DNA from: Oscillospiraceae bacterium
GTDB taxonomy: Bacteria; Bacillota; Clostridia; Oscillospirales; Ruminococcaceae
DNA length: 64,000 nucleotides
Direction: 5' to 3'
NCBI GenBank assembly: GCA_017550285.1
Contig: JAFZPP010000007.1
Coordinates: 82,934-146,933 of the forward strand
Positions 43,620 through 52,536 of this stretch are shown piece after piece (position 1 is the stretch's first letter; the number at the start of each line of letters is the position of its first letter). The notes beneath the pieces were generated by a model. That model saw only the letters and a program-made list of their open reading frames with translations. It had not been told where the DNA came from and did not search any database. Both the position numbers and the translations under genes were made by a program.

Positions 43620-44044
43620 ACAAAGCACCCCTTATCTTTGATTTGACATACGGCGTATACATGAACGAATCGTTCTCCCTCTCGATTTTCATTATACACC
43701 TAGTATATCGTATATTATATCACATTATTTCAAAAAAAGCAAGGGGTAAAAAGAACTTTTTGTGATGAAAAGTATTCTGTTCAGAATTTATTTACAATTC
43801 GTTTCCTTTACAGATAATTATTTTAACCGAGTTTTTCAAATCGTGCACATTGTTTGTAAAGTAATTTGCTGAAATAATCAGAAGAAATCTGCAAATTTTA
43901 CTTTTTTCCTCAATTTTTGCGAAAAAGCAGTTGACACCGTCCAAGTATTGTGGTATAATAATAAAATGAAGGATAATATATACAATTTTTTCGACGTTTT
44001 ATTGAATTCTCAAACTCAGCAAAAACCGAAAGGTGGTTAATCTC
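43620..44044. promoter_or_regulatory. Divergent promoter region
   Basis: AT-rich spacer with a minus-strand promoter TTGCTT-17-TATAAT at 43742-43714 for the membrane protein. A plus-strand consensus promoter TTGACA-17-TATAAT at 43931-43959 serves the deaminase-fold gene. The 170 bases between them hold nothing I can name. Confidence 0.75.
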
Positions 44045-44665
44045 GTGAATTATGATGCTATTATTCAACGTGCAACTGAAATCGCAATGCAGCGCATGAA
44101 CAGCGGTGAGTCTGTTACGCCGGACGATACCGTTTGTGTTCTGTGCTCCTCCTCCGGCAGACTGTTTACCGGTCTGAATCGCTTTGAGAAAAAGGGCGGT
44201 ATGATCCACAACGTGCATGCCGAACTAGAGGCGATCCACAATATGCAGGTCATGGGCGAGTCTGTGATTCAGGCGATGCTTCTGATCTCCATTACGAACG
44301 GCATGCCGCTTCTGCCGTGCTTTGACTGTATGCGGCAGATTCTCGCGCTGCATACCGACAATATTCATTGCGAAATTATGATGCAGGACCGTGCCGTTCC
44401 GATTGCTGAATTCAGCGAGCAGCTGAAGGCACAGGCGCGGATGCAGTCCTCTGTTCCGAATATCAGCATCCAGCAGGTCGCATCTGTTTCCGCATCGCTT
44501 ACGGGCGAGGCGAAGAATGATGCAAGCCTGATCAAGAATCGTGTCAACAGCCTGCTCAGCGTTGTTCAGGATTCTGACGATGACGAGGCTGAGTCTGCCG
44601 CCGATACGGATGCGCAGGATGATGAAGGAAAAAAGAAGCGTTTCGGCTTCTTCCGCAAGAAATGA
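44045..44665 (+). CDS. Cytidine-deaminase-fold zinc protein
   Basis: A 206-residue cytoplasmic protein. The zinc/catalytic residues of the deaminase fold are present: H58-A-E60 (NVHAELEAIHN) and P91-C-F-D-C95 (LLPCFDCMRQIL), in an overall cytidine-deaminase-like N-terminal domain (1-130). The second half is helical and acidic with a basic end (KKKRFGFFRKK). The start is a GTG at 44045, eight bases after AAAGGTGG. It precedes the Cache-GGDEF receptor by 46 bases. Substrate unknown; it may modify a nucleotide rather than act in pyrimidine salvage. Confidence 0.8.
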   Translation: MNYDAIIQRATEIAMQRMNSGESVTPDDTVCVLCSSSGRLFTGLNRFEKKGGMIHNVHAELEAIHNMQVMGESVIQAMLLISITNGMPLLPCFDCMRQILALHTDNIHCEIMMQDRAVPIAEFSEQLKAQARMQSSVPNISIQQVASVSASLTGEAKNDASLIKNRVNSLLSVVQDSDDDEAESAADTDAQDDEGKKKRFGFFRKK

Positions 44666-44711
44666 AAGATAAATATACGGGAAATTGTAATCCAGAAAGG
44701 AAATGAGGACT

Positions 44712-46265
44712 ATGGCAAAAAAGAAGAAAAAGCAGGGTACGGCGGTTAACCGTATTCTTGTGATTCAGCTGCTTGTTATGCTGCTGCTGCTGCTGGCTGT
44801 TTCGTTTTTTGTCGCTTCCAAGACGCGGGAAAGCGCGCTGGCACATATGTCTGCAATCAATGACGAGCGTGCAATTCTGATCAATAACTTTGTAGACAGT
44901 GCGGAGAGAACGCTGGTTACTTACAGCCATGCAAAGCAGGTGCAGGATCTGCTGAATAATCCGGACAATGACGTTTACGCTGCTACGGCACAGAAGTATA
45001 CGGAGGAATATTCGCTTGATGTTCCGTATCTCGAGGGCATTTACATCAGCGACTGGTCTACGAAGGTGCTTGCACATACGAATCATCTGGCGCGCGGCAT
45101 GGTGACCAGAACCGATCCGGATGCGCTTGCAGAGCTGCATGACGGCATGACGAAGGCAGGCAGAGGCGTTTTCAATACCGGTATTATTGAATCGCCTGCA
45201 AGTAAGAATCAGATTATTTCCATGTACAAAGCCATTTATGATGAAAACCATCATGCACTCGGTCTGGTCGGTCTCGGTATCCTGACACAGAGTCTGGACC
45301 GCGACCTCGGCAGAGTTGTTGTTGCGGGTCTCGAGAATTCTACCTACGCAATCGTTGATGCGGATTCCGATACTTATGCGGTGCATTCCAACGGCTATGA
45401 GATCGGAAGAAAGCCGGAGATTCCGCAGATTCTTGAGCTGACGGAACAGGCGAGAAATTATCTTGCGACCTATGACGGCGACCCGCTCTCGACCGGCAGA
45501 TTCGAGTATAAAAATGAAAACGGCAAAACCGTTATCTGCAACTGGTATTATCTGGAACAGCATAACTGGTTCCTTCTGCTTGAGGATGAGAAGAGTGAAG
45601 TATTCAGACTCAGCAACAGCATGCTGGCATTCATGCTTGTCTTCGGCGTACTGCTCTTTGTGCTGTGGTTCATCTTCCGTCTGATCAACAAGCGTCAGGA
45701 GGCGACCAGCCGCAAGCTCAGTTCGCAGATCGTCAAGACGGAGAAGACGAAGGAATCCCTGACGACGGCAATGTTCAAGGATATCCTGACCGATGCAAGC
45801 AACCGTGTTTCCTTCTCGATGGATGCATCGAAGTTTGCAGCAAAGCCGAATGAATGCTTCTACTTCATTCTGTTCAATGTGGCGGCATTCAGCCAGATCA
45901 ATATTGCATACGGCAATGACGCAGGCGATCAGGTGCTGCTGACGACGGTTGAGGCACTGCGCAAGGTCTTCCAGGACGGCACGGTCTACCGTACCGGCTC
46001 GGATGAGTTCATCGTTGTGATGCCGTCTGAGAAGTCGCAGGAGGGCTATAAGAACGTGATCAATGCGGTGAATACCGCGCACGCAATCCTGCTGACGCCG
46101 ATTGAAACACCGGCAGGCAATATCACCGCGGAATATAAGATCGCGGTTGCCAAGAAGACCTCCGGCATTGATACCTCTGTGATCTCTATCCTCAAGGATA
46201 TGACGAATCACAGCGGTGAGACTGTATTTGAACAGGTACAGTTCATTGATCTTGACCAGCGATAA
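44712..46265 (+). CDS. Cache-domain membrane receptor with degenerate GGDEF domain
   Basis: About 517 residues. A basic N-terminus is followed by membrane helix 1 (about 15-38), an extracellular double-Cache sensor (40-295: YLEGIYISDWSTKVLAHT; YAIVDADSDTYAVHSNG), membrane helix 2 (about 303-323), then a GGDEF domain. The signature is GSDEF in YRTGSDEFIVVM, but the metal-binding Asp residues of the first motif are replaced (FNVAAFSQINIAYG). Activity is therefore uncertain and it may be a c-di-GMP or nucleotide sensor. Likely one operon with the deaminase-fold gene. Confidence 0.87.
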   Translation: MAKKKKKQGTAVNRILVIQLLVMLLLLLAVSFFVASKTRESALAHMSAINDERAILINNFVDSAERTLVTYSHAKQVQDLLNNPDNDVYAATAQKYTEEYSLDVPYLEGIYISDWSTKVLAHTNHLARGMVTRTDPDALAELHDGMTKAGRGVFNTGIIESPASKNQIISMYKAIYDENHHALGLVGLGILTQSLDRDLGRVVVAGLENSTYAIVDADSDTYAVHSNGYEIGRKPEIPQILELTEQARNYLATYDGDPLSTGRFEYKNENGKTVICNWYYLEQHNWFLLLEDEKSEVFRLSNSMLAFMLVFGVLLFVLWFIFRLINKRQEATSRKLSSQIVKTEKTKESLTTAMFKDILTDASNRVSFSMDASKFAAKPNECFYFILFNVAAFSQINIAYGNDAGDQVLLTTVEALRKVFQDGTVYRTGSDEFIVVMPSEKSQEGYKNVINAVNTAHAILLTPIETPAGNITAEYKIAVAKKTSGIDTSVISILKDMTNHSGETVFEQVQFIDLDQR

Positions 46266-46282
46266 CAGATTCATAAAAACAT

Positions 46283-46332
46283 AAAAAAAACCGCGGAATG
46301 AAGTCTGAGCTTCGTTCCGCGGTGTTTTTTTT
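46283..46332. terminator. Bidirectional terminator between the receptor and lipoprotein genes
   Basis: Stem CCGCGGAATGAAG / CTTCGTTCCGCGG flanked by eight A and eight T. Third copy of the CCGCGGAAT-type stem. Confidence 0.88.
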
Positions 46333-46336
46333 ATCA

Positions 46337-47347
46337 TTATTGGAATATCCAGCCGGAATCCCTGCGGTAGCCGCATTTTGCTTCAATGGGTGTGCAGTTT
46401 TCCGCGAGGACAGCGCTTGCATCGTCCTCATAGCTGACAGGACCGGTTTCCTTCGTGATGCGAACCGTATCGCCGTCATAATAGTACCATGTCGTGCCGC
46501 CGACGCCCTGATGTGCCCATTGCGTGACAAGCTGGTCTGTGTCATTGTCGCGGAGATAGCCGCAGACATGAAAGCCGCTGAAATTATAGCCGATCAGCTG
46601 CACTGTTCCGTTGCGATAGGTATAAAAGCAGATTGATCGGTCCGCCTCACAGGAGCCGGTATTGACGATCAGCTCGTCCGTTCCGTCATGATCCATATCC
46701 AGAAGCATATAGTCCATTACCTGTGCGTAGTCGAGGGCAGTCTTGCCGTCGAAGCCGCGGTATTCGGAACACGCGATTATACCGTCTATAAAGCTCTTGT
46801 AGGGGCTGTTGCTGTCTACATACGAATCAGGCTGCTCCGGCGCGTCTGAGGGGCTCTCAGACGCCTCAGAATGCATGTCGGACGGCGTATCATCAATATC
46901 GGGACCGACAGGGGTTTCTCCGTTCGGATTTTCACCGACGGCATTTAAGCGGATCGGGTGATCGGTCTCGACCGTTGCGCCCTTTTTGACTTTATATTCA
47001 TCGGTACACAGACCGTAGAAGCCGTCCGCGACAAATTGCAGCGTATATGTGCCCTCGGGTACCGTGAGCTCATAGCTGCCGTGGAGATTGGTAACGGTTG
47101 AATAGGATTGCTGAGTCTTGACGTTTTCAGCGGTCACTGTTACACCTGCGATGATATCGCCGTTGCTTTTTTTATAGACCGTTCCGACGAAGGTACCGCA
47201 TTTTTTCAGATCAGGTATCTCTTCTATTATATCGGAATCGGCTGCATCGGCGGATGTATTCTCAGTGCCGCAGGATACAAGCGGTAAGCAGGCGGCAGAT
47301 GTCAGCAGCAGAACAGCACTGTAAATATAGATATATCTGTTATGCAT
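46337..47347 (-). CDS. Lipoprotein with carboxypeptidase-regulatory-like domain
   Basis: A 336-residue secreted lipoprotein with lipobox LPLVSC near residue 26. Residues 50-140 form a CarboxypepD_reg-like beta-sandwich (GTVYKKSNGDIIAGVTVTAE; GSYELTVPEGTYTLQFVADG). A Ser/Asp/Pro linker spans about 145-180. A C-terminal domain contains an FG-GAP/EF-like loop (LLDMDHDGTDELIVNTG). I chose ATG 47347, with AAGGAGG seven bases upstream. Ligand unknown. Promoter at 47382-47410. Confidence 0.78.
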   Translation of the reverse strand: MHNRYIYIYSAVLLLTSAACLPLVSCGTENTSADAADSDIIEEIPDLKKCGTFVGTVYKKSNGDIIAGVTVTAENVKTQQSYSTVTNLHGSYELTVPEGTYTLQFVADGFYGLCTDEYKVKKGATVETDHPIRLNAVGENPNGETPVGPDIDDTPSDMHSEASESPSDAPEQPDSYVDSNSPYKSFIDGIIACSEYRGFDGKTALDYAQVMDYMLLDMDHDGTDELIVNTGSCEADRSICFYTYRNGTVQLIGYNFSGFHVCGYLRDNDTDQLVTQWAHQGVGGTTWYYYDGDTVRITKETGPVSYEDDASAVLAENCTPIEAKCGYRRDSGWIFQ

Positions 47348-47381
47348 AAGAATCCTCCTTACTGTATCGCAGATTATTTGC

Positions 47382-47410
47382 ATTATAGCATACTTTGCCG
47401 GAATTGTCAA
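47382..47410 (-). promoter_or_regulatory. Promoter of the lipoprotein gene
   Basis: Minus strand: TTGACA, 17 bases, TATAAT (full consensus). Confidence 0.82.
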
Positions 47411-47423
47411 CTTTACCGCATGC

Positions 47424-47460
47424 GGAAAAGAGCACCGTACATCTACACGGTGCTCTTATT
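47424..47460 (-). terminator. Terminator of the MATE transporter gene
   Basis: AAGAGCACCGT / ACGGTGCTCTT hairpin, followed by TTTTCC on the minus strand. Confidence 0.78.
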
Positions 47461-47461
47461 A

Positions 47462-48838
47462 TCAGAAGTATTGTTTCGGTCTGGAATGAACCGTCGGCTC
47501 GGGCGGCTGATAGTAGTAGACATAGGTTTCATAGGGCTTGGCGATGAAGAAGCAGATCACGCTGCTGACGCCGAGCGTCAGGAATTCGGCAATCGGAATT
47601 GTCAGCCAGATGCCGTTGACGGAGCGGAATGCGAAGAAGATAAATGCCAGCGGAACGACCAGCAGTGCACCGCGCAGCAGTGAGACAAGCTGTGCTGCGG
47701 TCGGCAGCTCACAGGCTGTGAAATAAACGACAAAGATCGAGTTCAGCCCCATGAACGGCAGGAAGATGAAATACAGCCGCAGACCGTGCTCTGCAAATGC
47801 CTGAAGCTGTGTATTGCCGCTGTCATTGAACAGTGTCACCAGCATACCGGTTTTCAGGCAGATTGCCGTGTAAGCGCCGACGGCGAGAATCAGAGCCGTT
47901 ACGACGGAAATACGGACAAGATAGCGCATGCCGGTTTCATCGCGCTCGCCGCGGAGCTTGCACATCAGCGGCTGCACGCCGCCGGAGAGACCGGTGAAGA
48001 TTGCCGTAAAGACGATTGCGAGATTTGCGATGATGCCGTATGCCGCAATGCCGGTATTGCCGAGCATCCGGTAGATTACAAAGTTGAATACAAGAATCAC
48101 GATACCGCCGGAGAGCTCTGTCAGCAGCGAATACAGACCGAGCGAGAGAATACTGCGCAGACTGTCCGGAGAGGCGAGGTCGAATCGGAGATGAAATGCA
48201 TTCCAGCCGGTTGCGAAGTGGATGCCCATGATTGCAAGGCTGATAAACGGCGAAATGCAGGTTGCGAGGGCAGCGCCCTTCATCCCCATACCGAAGCGGA
48301 AGATGAACAGATAATCCAGCACAACATTCGCGGCGCTGCTGCCGAGCACGCCTGCCATGGCGAGCTTCGGTGCGCAGTCATTCCGCATGAAGCAGAGAAT
48401 GAGCTGGTTCAGAATAAACGCGGGCGCAAAAAGCAGAACTGTCCGCAGATAGCTGTGTGCCATATCAAAGACGGTGGTGTCCGCGCCGAGCCATGTTGTA
48501 ACCTGTCTGGAGAAGAACAGTCCGGTCAGCTGGAAGAGCACGGAGATCAGCAGTGCTGCATAGACAGCGTTGGAATAAACCCTGTCAGTCTCGCGCCGTT
48601 CGACATGCCCGTACAGCATCGAAAATTTGCTGCCGCCGCCGATGCCGAGCATCAGACCGAATCCGTTGATAAAATTAAATACCGGCAGGCATAGATTCAG
48701 CGCGGCGAGACCGTCCGCGCCCATGCCCTTGGCAATAAAAAACGTATCAATCAAAATATAGACGGAAATGCCGAGTGTACTGATGATGTTGAAAAAGATG
48801 TACTTGAAAAATTGTGAGCGGATTGTCGATTTGTTCAT
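47462..48838 (-). CDS. MATE-family efflux transporter
   Basis: A 458-residue inner-membrane exporter with twelve predicted helices. Typical MATE pieces are ISTLGISVYILIDTFFIAKGMG, FNFINGFGLMLGIGGGSKFSMLYG, and the second-half repeat LSGGVQPLMCKLRGE. Such proteins export drugs or metabolites driven by Na+ or H+. I chose the ATG at 48838, nine bases after GAGG; the ATG at 48847 directly abuts it. Confidence 0.9.
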   Translation of the reverse strand: MNKSTIRSQFFKYIFFNIISTLGISVYILIDTFFIAKGMGADGLAALNLCLPVFNFINGFGLMLGIGGGSKFSMLYGHVERRETDRVYSNAVYAALLISVLFQLTGLFFSRQVTTWLGADTTVFDMAHSYLRTVLLFAPAFILNQLILCFMRNDCAPKLAMAGVLGSSAANVVLDYLFIFRFGMGMKGAALATCISPFISLAIMGIHFATGWNAFHLRFDLASPDSLRSILSLGLYSLLTELSGGIVILVFNFVIYRMLGNTGIAAYGIIANLAIVFTAIFTGLSGGVQPLMCKLRGERDETGMRYLVRISVVTALILAVGAYTAICLKTGMLVTLFNDSGNTQLQAFAEHGLRLYFIFLPFMGLNSIFVVYFTACELPTAAQLVSLLRGALLVVPLAFIFFAFRSVNGIWLTIPIAEFLTLGVSSVICFFIAKPYETYVYYYQPPEPTVHSRPKQYF

Positions 48839-49129
48839 ACAATTCATCCTCGTCTTTCTGTATATTTTGTTGTGTCAGTGATAGAGAAGTGGTACAACGT
48901 ACAGTAGAATATATGTATATTATAGCATAAAGTAAACTAAAATGGAAGATGCTCGTAAAAAATCTCTAATTCGCACAATGTGGCATGTGAATCTTTGTGC
49001 AGAATTACGAGTTGTGAAATCAGGTTTGTAATATAATCAACACAAACAAGCGTATTCCTGACATTCCTGTGCAGACAAATCCTGCCGGAGAATGCGCTCC
49101 GGCAGGATTATTTGTACGCTGCTTTGTTT
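48839..49129. promoter_or_regulatory. Spacer upstream of the MATE gene with an inverted repeat
   Basis: Holds a -10-like TATAAT on the minus strand near 48917 with a weak -35. An imperfect inverted repeat TAATTCGCACAA / TTGTGCAGAATTA lies at 48967-49007 and could be an operator. The terminator of the dehydrogenase operon is at 49078-49112 (TCCTGCCGGA / TCCGGCAGGA). Confidence 0.55.
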
Positions 49130-49492
49130 TCAGATTCTTTCCATAGAACGGGCGGCGACCAGATTGACACCGGTTCCGAGCAGGTTTTCAGCGATGACAT
49201 CGCCGACGTTGACCGGAGCCTGCACCTTGATCTGCCGTACAGCTTCCATGGCATCCATAATCATATCAAGCGGTATTTCGCTTTCAGTAATGACGGGCAA
49301 AACGCGGTGAATCGCGCCGGTGATACGGACGGTCGTTGTCAGGATTCGTTCCGGACGGATGCATTCGCTTCTGGCATATTCCTCGCCGCGCGGACAGCTG
49401 TTGCCGCTGACGGAGCGCACCTGACCATTCTCGACCTCGACGGTCAGACGGCAGCCGACCGGACAGTTGACACAAACAAGTTCTTTTACCAT
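49130..49492 (-). CDS. DUF1667 protein of the FAD-dehydrogenase operon
   Basis: A 120-residue protein with Cys motifs LVCVNCPVGCRLTVEV and NSCPRGEEYA, typical of the DUF1667 family encoded beside GlpA-like dehydrogenases. The Cys could bind metal or an Fe-S cluster. The start at 49492 overlaps the end of the upstream gene and has GGAGG eight bases before it. Probably a small subunit of the complex. Confidence 0.85.
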   Translation of the reverse strand: MVKELVCVNCPVGCRLTVEVENGQVRSVSGNSCPRGEEYARSECIRPERILTTTVRITGAIHRVLPVITESEIPLDMIMDAMEAVRQIKVQAPVNVGDVIAENLLGTGVNLVAARSMERI

Positions 49493-49496
49493 GATA

Positions 49497-50750
49497 TCAG
49501 TCCTCCGCAATTTCGATTGTAATCGGCTCGGTCAGTCCGGTCATATCCTGTTTCAGCAGCAATGCTTCCTCCATGACCGAGGGGACGAGCTTGCGTTTTT
49601 TCAGGGAACGGATAACCTTGTCGCCGGAGCGGATGACGAGCGTGCCCTTGTCAAGCGGCGTGCGGACACGGAAATAGACCGTCAGTTTGTCGGCAGGGTC
49701 CTGCGGATAGAACTGCGACGGGACGCAGTAGCTGACCTGATTGCCGTTCAGGATACGGAGCGGTTCGCCCTGCGGCTTGCCGTTTTGCAGATAGGCGGCA
49801 GCGCCTTCTGCGGCTTTTGCTGCCTGCAAGGAGACATAATCGACGAGATCGTGCACATGCAGACCGTTGCCGCATGCGAAGATGCCCTCCGCACTTGTCA
49901 TATAGCGGTCATCAACCAGCGGACCCTTTGTGCTCGGGTCCATTTGAATCCCTGCCTGATCGGCAAGATGATTCTCCGGAATCAGTCCGACCGAGAGCAA
50001 CAGCGTATCGACATCGAAATATTCCTCTGTGCCGGAAATCGGATTGCGGTTTTCATCGACCTGCATCATCTTGACCTTTTCCAGTCTGTCTCTGCCGTAG
50101 ACCTCGGTCACCGTATGCGAAAGATACAGCGGGATATTGAAATCCTCGAGGCACTGCTTCATATTGCGCGGCAGACCGTTGGAATAGGGCATCAGCTCTG
50201 CGACACCGACCACGGTTGCGCCCTCAAGCGTCATGCGGCGTGCCATAATCAGACCGATATCGCCCGAACCGAGAATAAATACGCGCTTGCCGACCATATA
50301 ACCGTCGATATTGAGATAACGCTGCGCCTGTCCAGCGGTGTAAATACCGGCGGGACGGGTTCCGGTGATCGTAATGCCGCCGCGCGGACGCTCATAGCAG
50401 CCGACAGCCAGAATGACGGCATCTGCCTCCACCTGCACGGTGCCTTCCTCTGCATTGACATACTCGACGATGCGGTCAGCGGTCAGCTTGGTAACCATGG
50501 TATTCAGCAGAATCCGGACACCGCATTCCTCTGCCATGCGAATATATCGCTCCGCATAAGCCGGACCGGAAAGCTGTTCCTTGAAGGTATGCAGACCGAA
50601 GCCGTTATGGATACATTGCTCCAGAATACCGCCCGGTTCTTCATCCTTTTCAATGACGAGGACATCTTCGATGCCGTTTTTTTTCAGTGCCACAGCGGCA
50701 GAGAGTCCGGCACTGCCGCCGCCGATAACAATAGCCTGTATCTTCTTCAT
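49497..50750 (-). CDS. NAD/FAD-dependent oxidoreductase, middle gene of a GlpA-like operon
   Basis: A 417-residue flavoprotein. FAD motif VIGGGSAGLSAAVALKK at the N-terminus, second dinucleotide motif VFILGSGDIGLIMARRM near 165-185, and AEGIFACGNGLHVHDLVDYVS near the C-terminal FAD site. This type is encoded with a GlpA-like dehydrogenase and a DUF1667 protein in many anaerobes, where the three are thought to oxidise glycerol 3-phosphate and pass electrons on. Its start overlaps the end of the upstream gene. Confidence 0.88.
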   Translation of the reverse strand: MKKIQAIVIGGGSAGLSAAVALKKNGIEDVLVIEKDEEPGGILEQCIHNGFGLHTFKEQLSGPAYAERYIRMAEECGVRILLNTMVTKLTADRIVEYVNAEEGTVQVEADAVILAVGCYERPRGGITITGTRPAGIYTAGQAQRYLNIDGYMVGKRVFILGSGDIGLIMARRMTLEGATVVGVAELMPYSNGLPRNMKQCLEDFNIPLYLSHTVTEVYGRDRLEKVKMMQVDENRNPISGTEEYFDVDTLLLSVGLIPENHLADQAGIQMDPSTKGPLVDDRYMTSAEGIFACGNGLHVHDLVDYVSLQAAKAAEGAAAYLQNGKPQGEPLRILNGNQVSYCVPSQFYPQDPADKLTVYFRVRTPLDKGTLVIRSGDKVIRSLKKRKLVPSVMEEALLLKQDMTGLTEPITIEIAED

Positions 50751-52174
50751 ATGCGATTCTCACTTTGCAGAATTTTAGAGTCGGGGGAGTCATAGACCAC
50801 TTCGAGCGGAGAGATGCCGAGCTCGCGTGCAAGGATATGCACGACCTTCGGTTCACAGAATCCGCCCTGACATCTGCCCATACCCGGGCGAACGCGCTTC
50901 TTGACGCCTTTGACGGTGCGAGCGCCGCAGGGTCTGCGGATGCAGTCGATAATCTCGCCCTCGGAGATTTGCTCACAGCGGCAGATGATTCTGCCGTATG
51001 CCGGATTTTCTCGGATCAGTGCATTGCGTTCCTCTGCGGACAGATCGGCGAGCACAACCGGCTTTTTGCGCGTCATCACGGCGCTGCTGTCCGGTTCCAG
51101 TTTCAGAGACTGCGATAGAATTTCGATGATTCTGTCCGCAATGGCAGGCGCGGAGGCAAGTCCCGGCGATTCAATCGAAACTGCATCAATGAAATGCGGT
51201 GCGTCTTTGACTTCCTCGATGATGAAATCCGGATTCGTCGTTGTCGGGCGGATGCCTGCAAATGTGCGGATGGAACGGTTCAGCGGAATATTTTTCAGCG
51301 TTTTGCTGATATTCGTGCGGACATATGCAAGACCGGAATCGGATGTACCGTTGTCATCGGGATCGTCAAGGAAATCGCTGTTCGGACCGATCAGCGTATT
51401 GCCGTAGACGGTCGGAATTGCGAGAACGCCCTTGCCCTTTTCCTTCGACGGTACCGGAAAAATGATATGCTGAATCGGCTGCACATCCTGATCGAGAACG
51501 AAGTATTCTCCCTTGCGCGGTGTTGCGTGCCATGCCGCCTTGCCGATCATATTGTGAATATCCTCGGCGTGGACACCGGCTGCATTGACAACGTATCGGG
51601 TTAAGAAAGTACCCTTCGGTGTCGTGATACGGTAGCAATCGCCCTCTTTGGTGATCTGCGTGCAGGGCGCATTCAGATGCAGCTCTGCGCCGTTCTGACA
51701 TGCGACCTCCATGCAGGCATTCGCAACCTCCCACGGATAGACAACCGCAGTTATATAGAAATCCAGTACGCGCGTGACCTGATCGGAAAGATTCGGCTCC
51801 TCACGCAGCGCTTCTTCGCGTGTCAGAGTACGGTAGGGGATGTCTCTCGCATCGGCTCTTGCGGCAAGGACAGTGAGCGAGGCTTCTTCCTCAGCGCCGC
51901 AGGCAGCGATATATGCGCCGGTGACCTTGTAGGCACAGTGCAGGTCCTTGCAGATTTGTTTGTACTGTTGTGCACCCTTGACATTGAGTTCCGCTTTGTT
52001 TGTGCCGTCCTCCGGATCGTATCCGACATGGATCACAGCGGAATTTGCCATAGTCGCGCCTTCGGCAATGTCATTTTCCTTTTCGAGTACAGCGAGCTTC
52101 AGGCGATACTGTGAGAGCTTCCTGCACAGCATCGTGCCGGTGATGCCGGCGCCGATAATTACTACATCATACAT
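50747..52174 (-). CDS. GlpA-like FAD-dependent (glycerol-3-phosphate) dehydrogenase with [2Fe-2S] domain
   Basis: About 475 residues. N-terminal FAD motif YDVVIIGAGITGTMLCRKLS; DAO-type substrate domain to about residue 370 (YVVNAAGVHAEDIHNM; RTFAGIRPTTTNPDFIIEE); C-terminal BFD-like domain with four Cys (IICRCEQISEGEI...GMGRCQGGFCEP). This matches short GlpA-type glycerol-3-phosphate dehydrogenases. No glycerol kinase or facilitator is adjacent, so the substrate is inferred. First gene of the operon. Confidence 0.87.
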   Translation of the reverse strand: MYDVVIIGAGITGTMLCRKLSQYRLKLAVLEKENDIAEGATMANSAVIHVGYDPEDGTNKAELNVKGAQQYKQICKDLHCAYKVTGAYIAACGAEEEASLTVLAARADARDIPYRTLTREEALREEPNLSDQVTRVLDFYITAVVYPWEVANACMEVACQNGAELHLNAPCTQITKEGDCYRITTPKGTFLTRYVVNAAGVHAEDIHNMIGKAAWHATPRKGEYFVLDQDVQPIQHIIFPVPSKEKGKGVLAIPTVYGNTLIGPNSDFLDDPDDNGTSDSGLAYVRTNISKTLKNIPLNRSIRTFAGIRPTTTNPDFIIEEVKDAPHFIDAVSIESPGLASAPAIADRIIEILSQSLKLEPDSSAVMTRKKPVVLADLSAEERNALIRENPAYGRIICRCEQISEGEIIDCIRRPCGARTVKGVKKRVRPGMGRCQGGFCEPKVVHILARELGISPLEVVYDSPDSKILQSENRI

Positions 52175-52536
52175 AGGCATTTCTCTTTCATTCTGTCTTT
52201 GGATTTGCCGTTGATCCGGCATGACAATCTATATATATCATTATACATTTATATGCAGTTTTGTCAAGTCTTTCTTGGTTTCTCCGTTTGGTATGGATAC
52301 GGTTCCGGTGCGAAGCAGCTCGAAATCAGGCAGCATATCTGCCCATTTGCATAAATATGACTAAACTGTTTTGTAAATATGAACGAAATATGAATAAACG
52401 ATTGACATTATGTGAATTCTGTGCTATAATAACAATAACAAAGAGGTAAATATAAACAGATTGCATAAAAAATACCCATTGTTTACAATACGTTCATAAT
52501 TATGATGAGGTCCGTAACGTGCAAAGGAGGATTCAT
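52175..52536. promoter_or_regulatory. Divergent promoter region
   Basis: Minus-strand promoter TTGACA-16-TATAAT at 52267-52240 for the dehydrogenase operon. Plus-strand consensus promoter TTGACA-17-TATAAT at 52402-52430 for the gene at 52537, followed by a leader of about 100 bases. No coding signal. Confidence 0.75.

Noticed and set aside
44556..46376. A 606-codon open frame on the minus strand
   Set aside because: Opposite the Cache-GGDEF receptor and running through the terminator at 46283; residue composition is typical of an antisense shadow.
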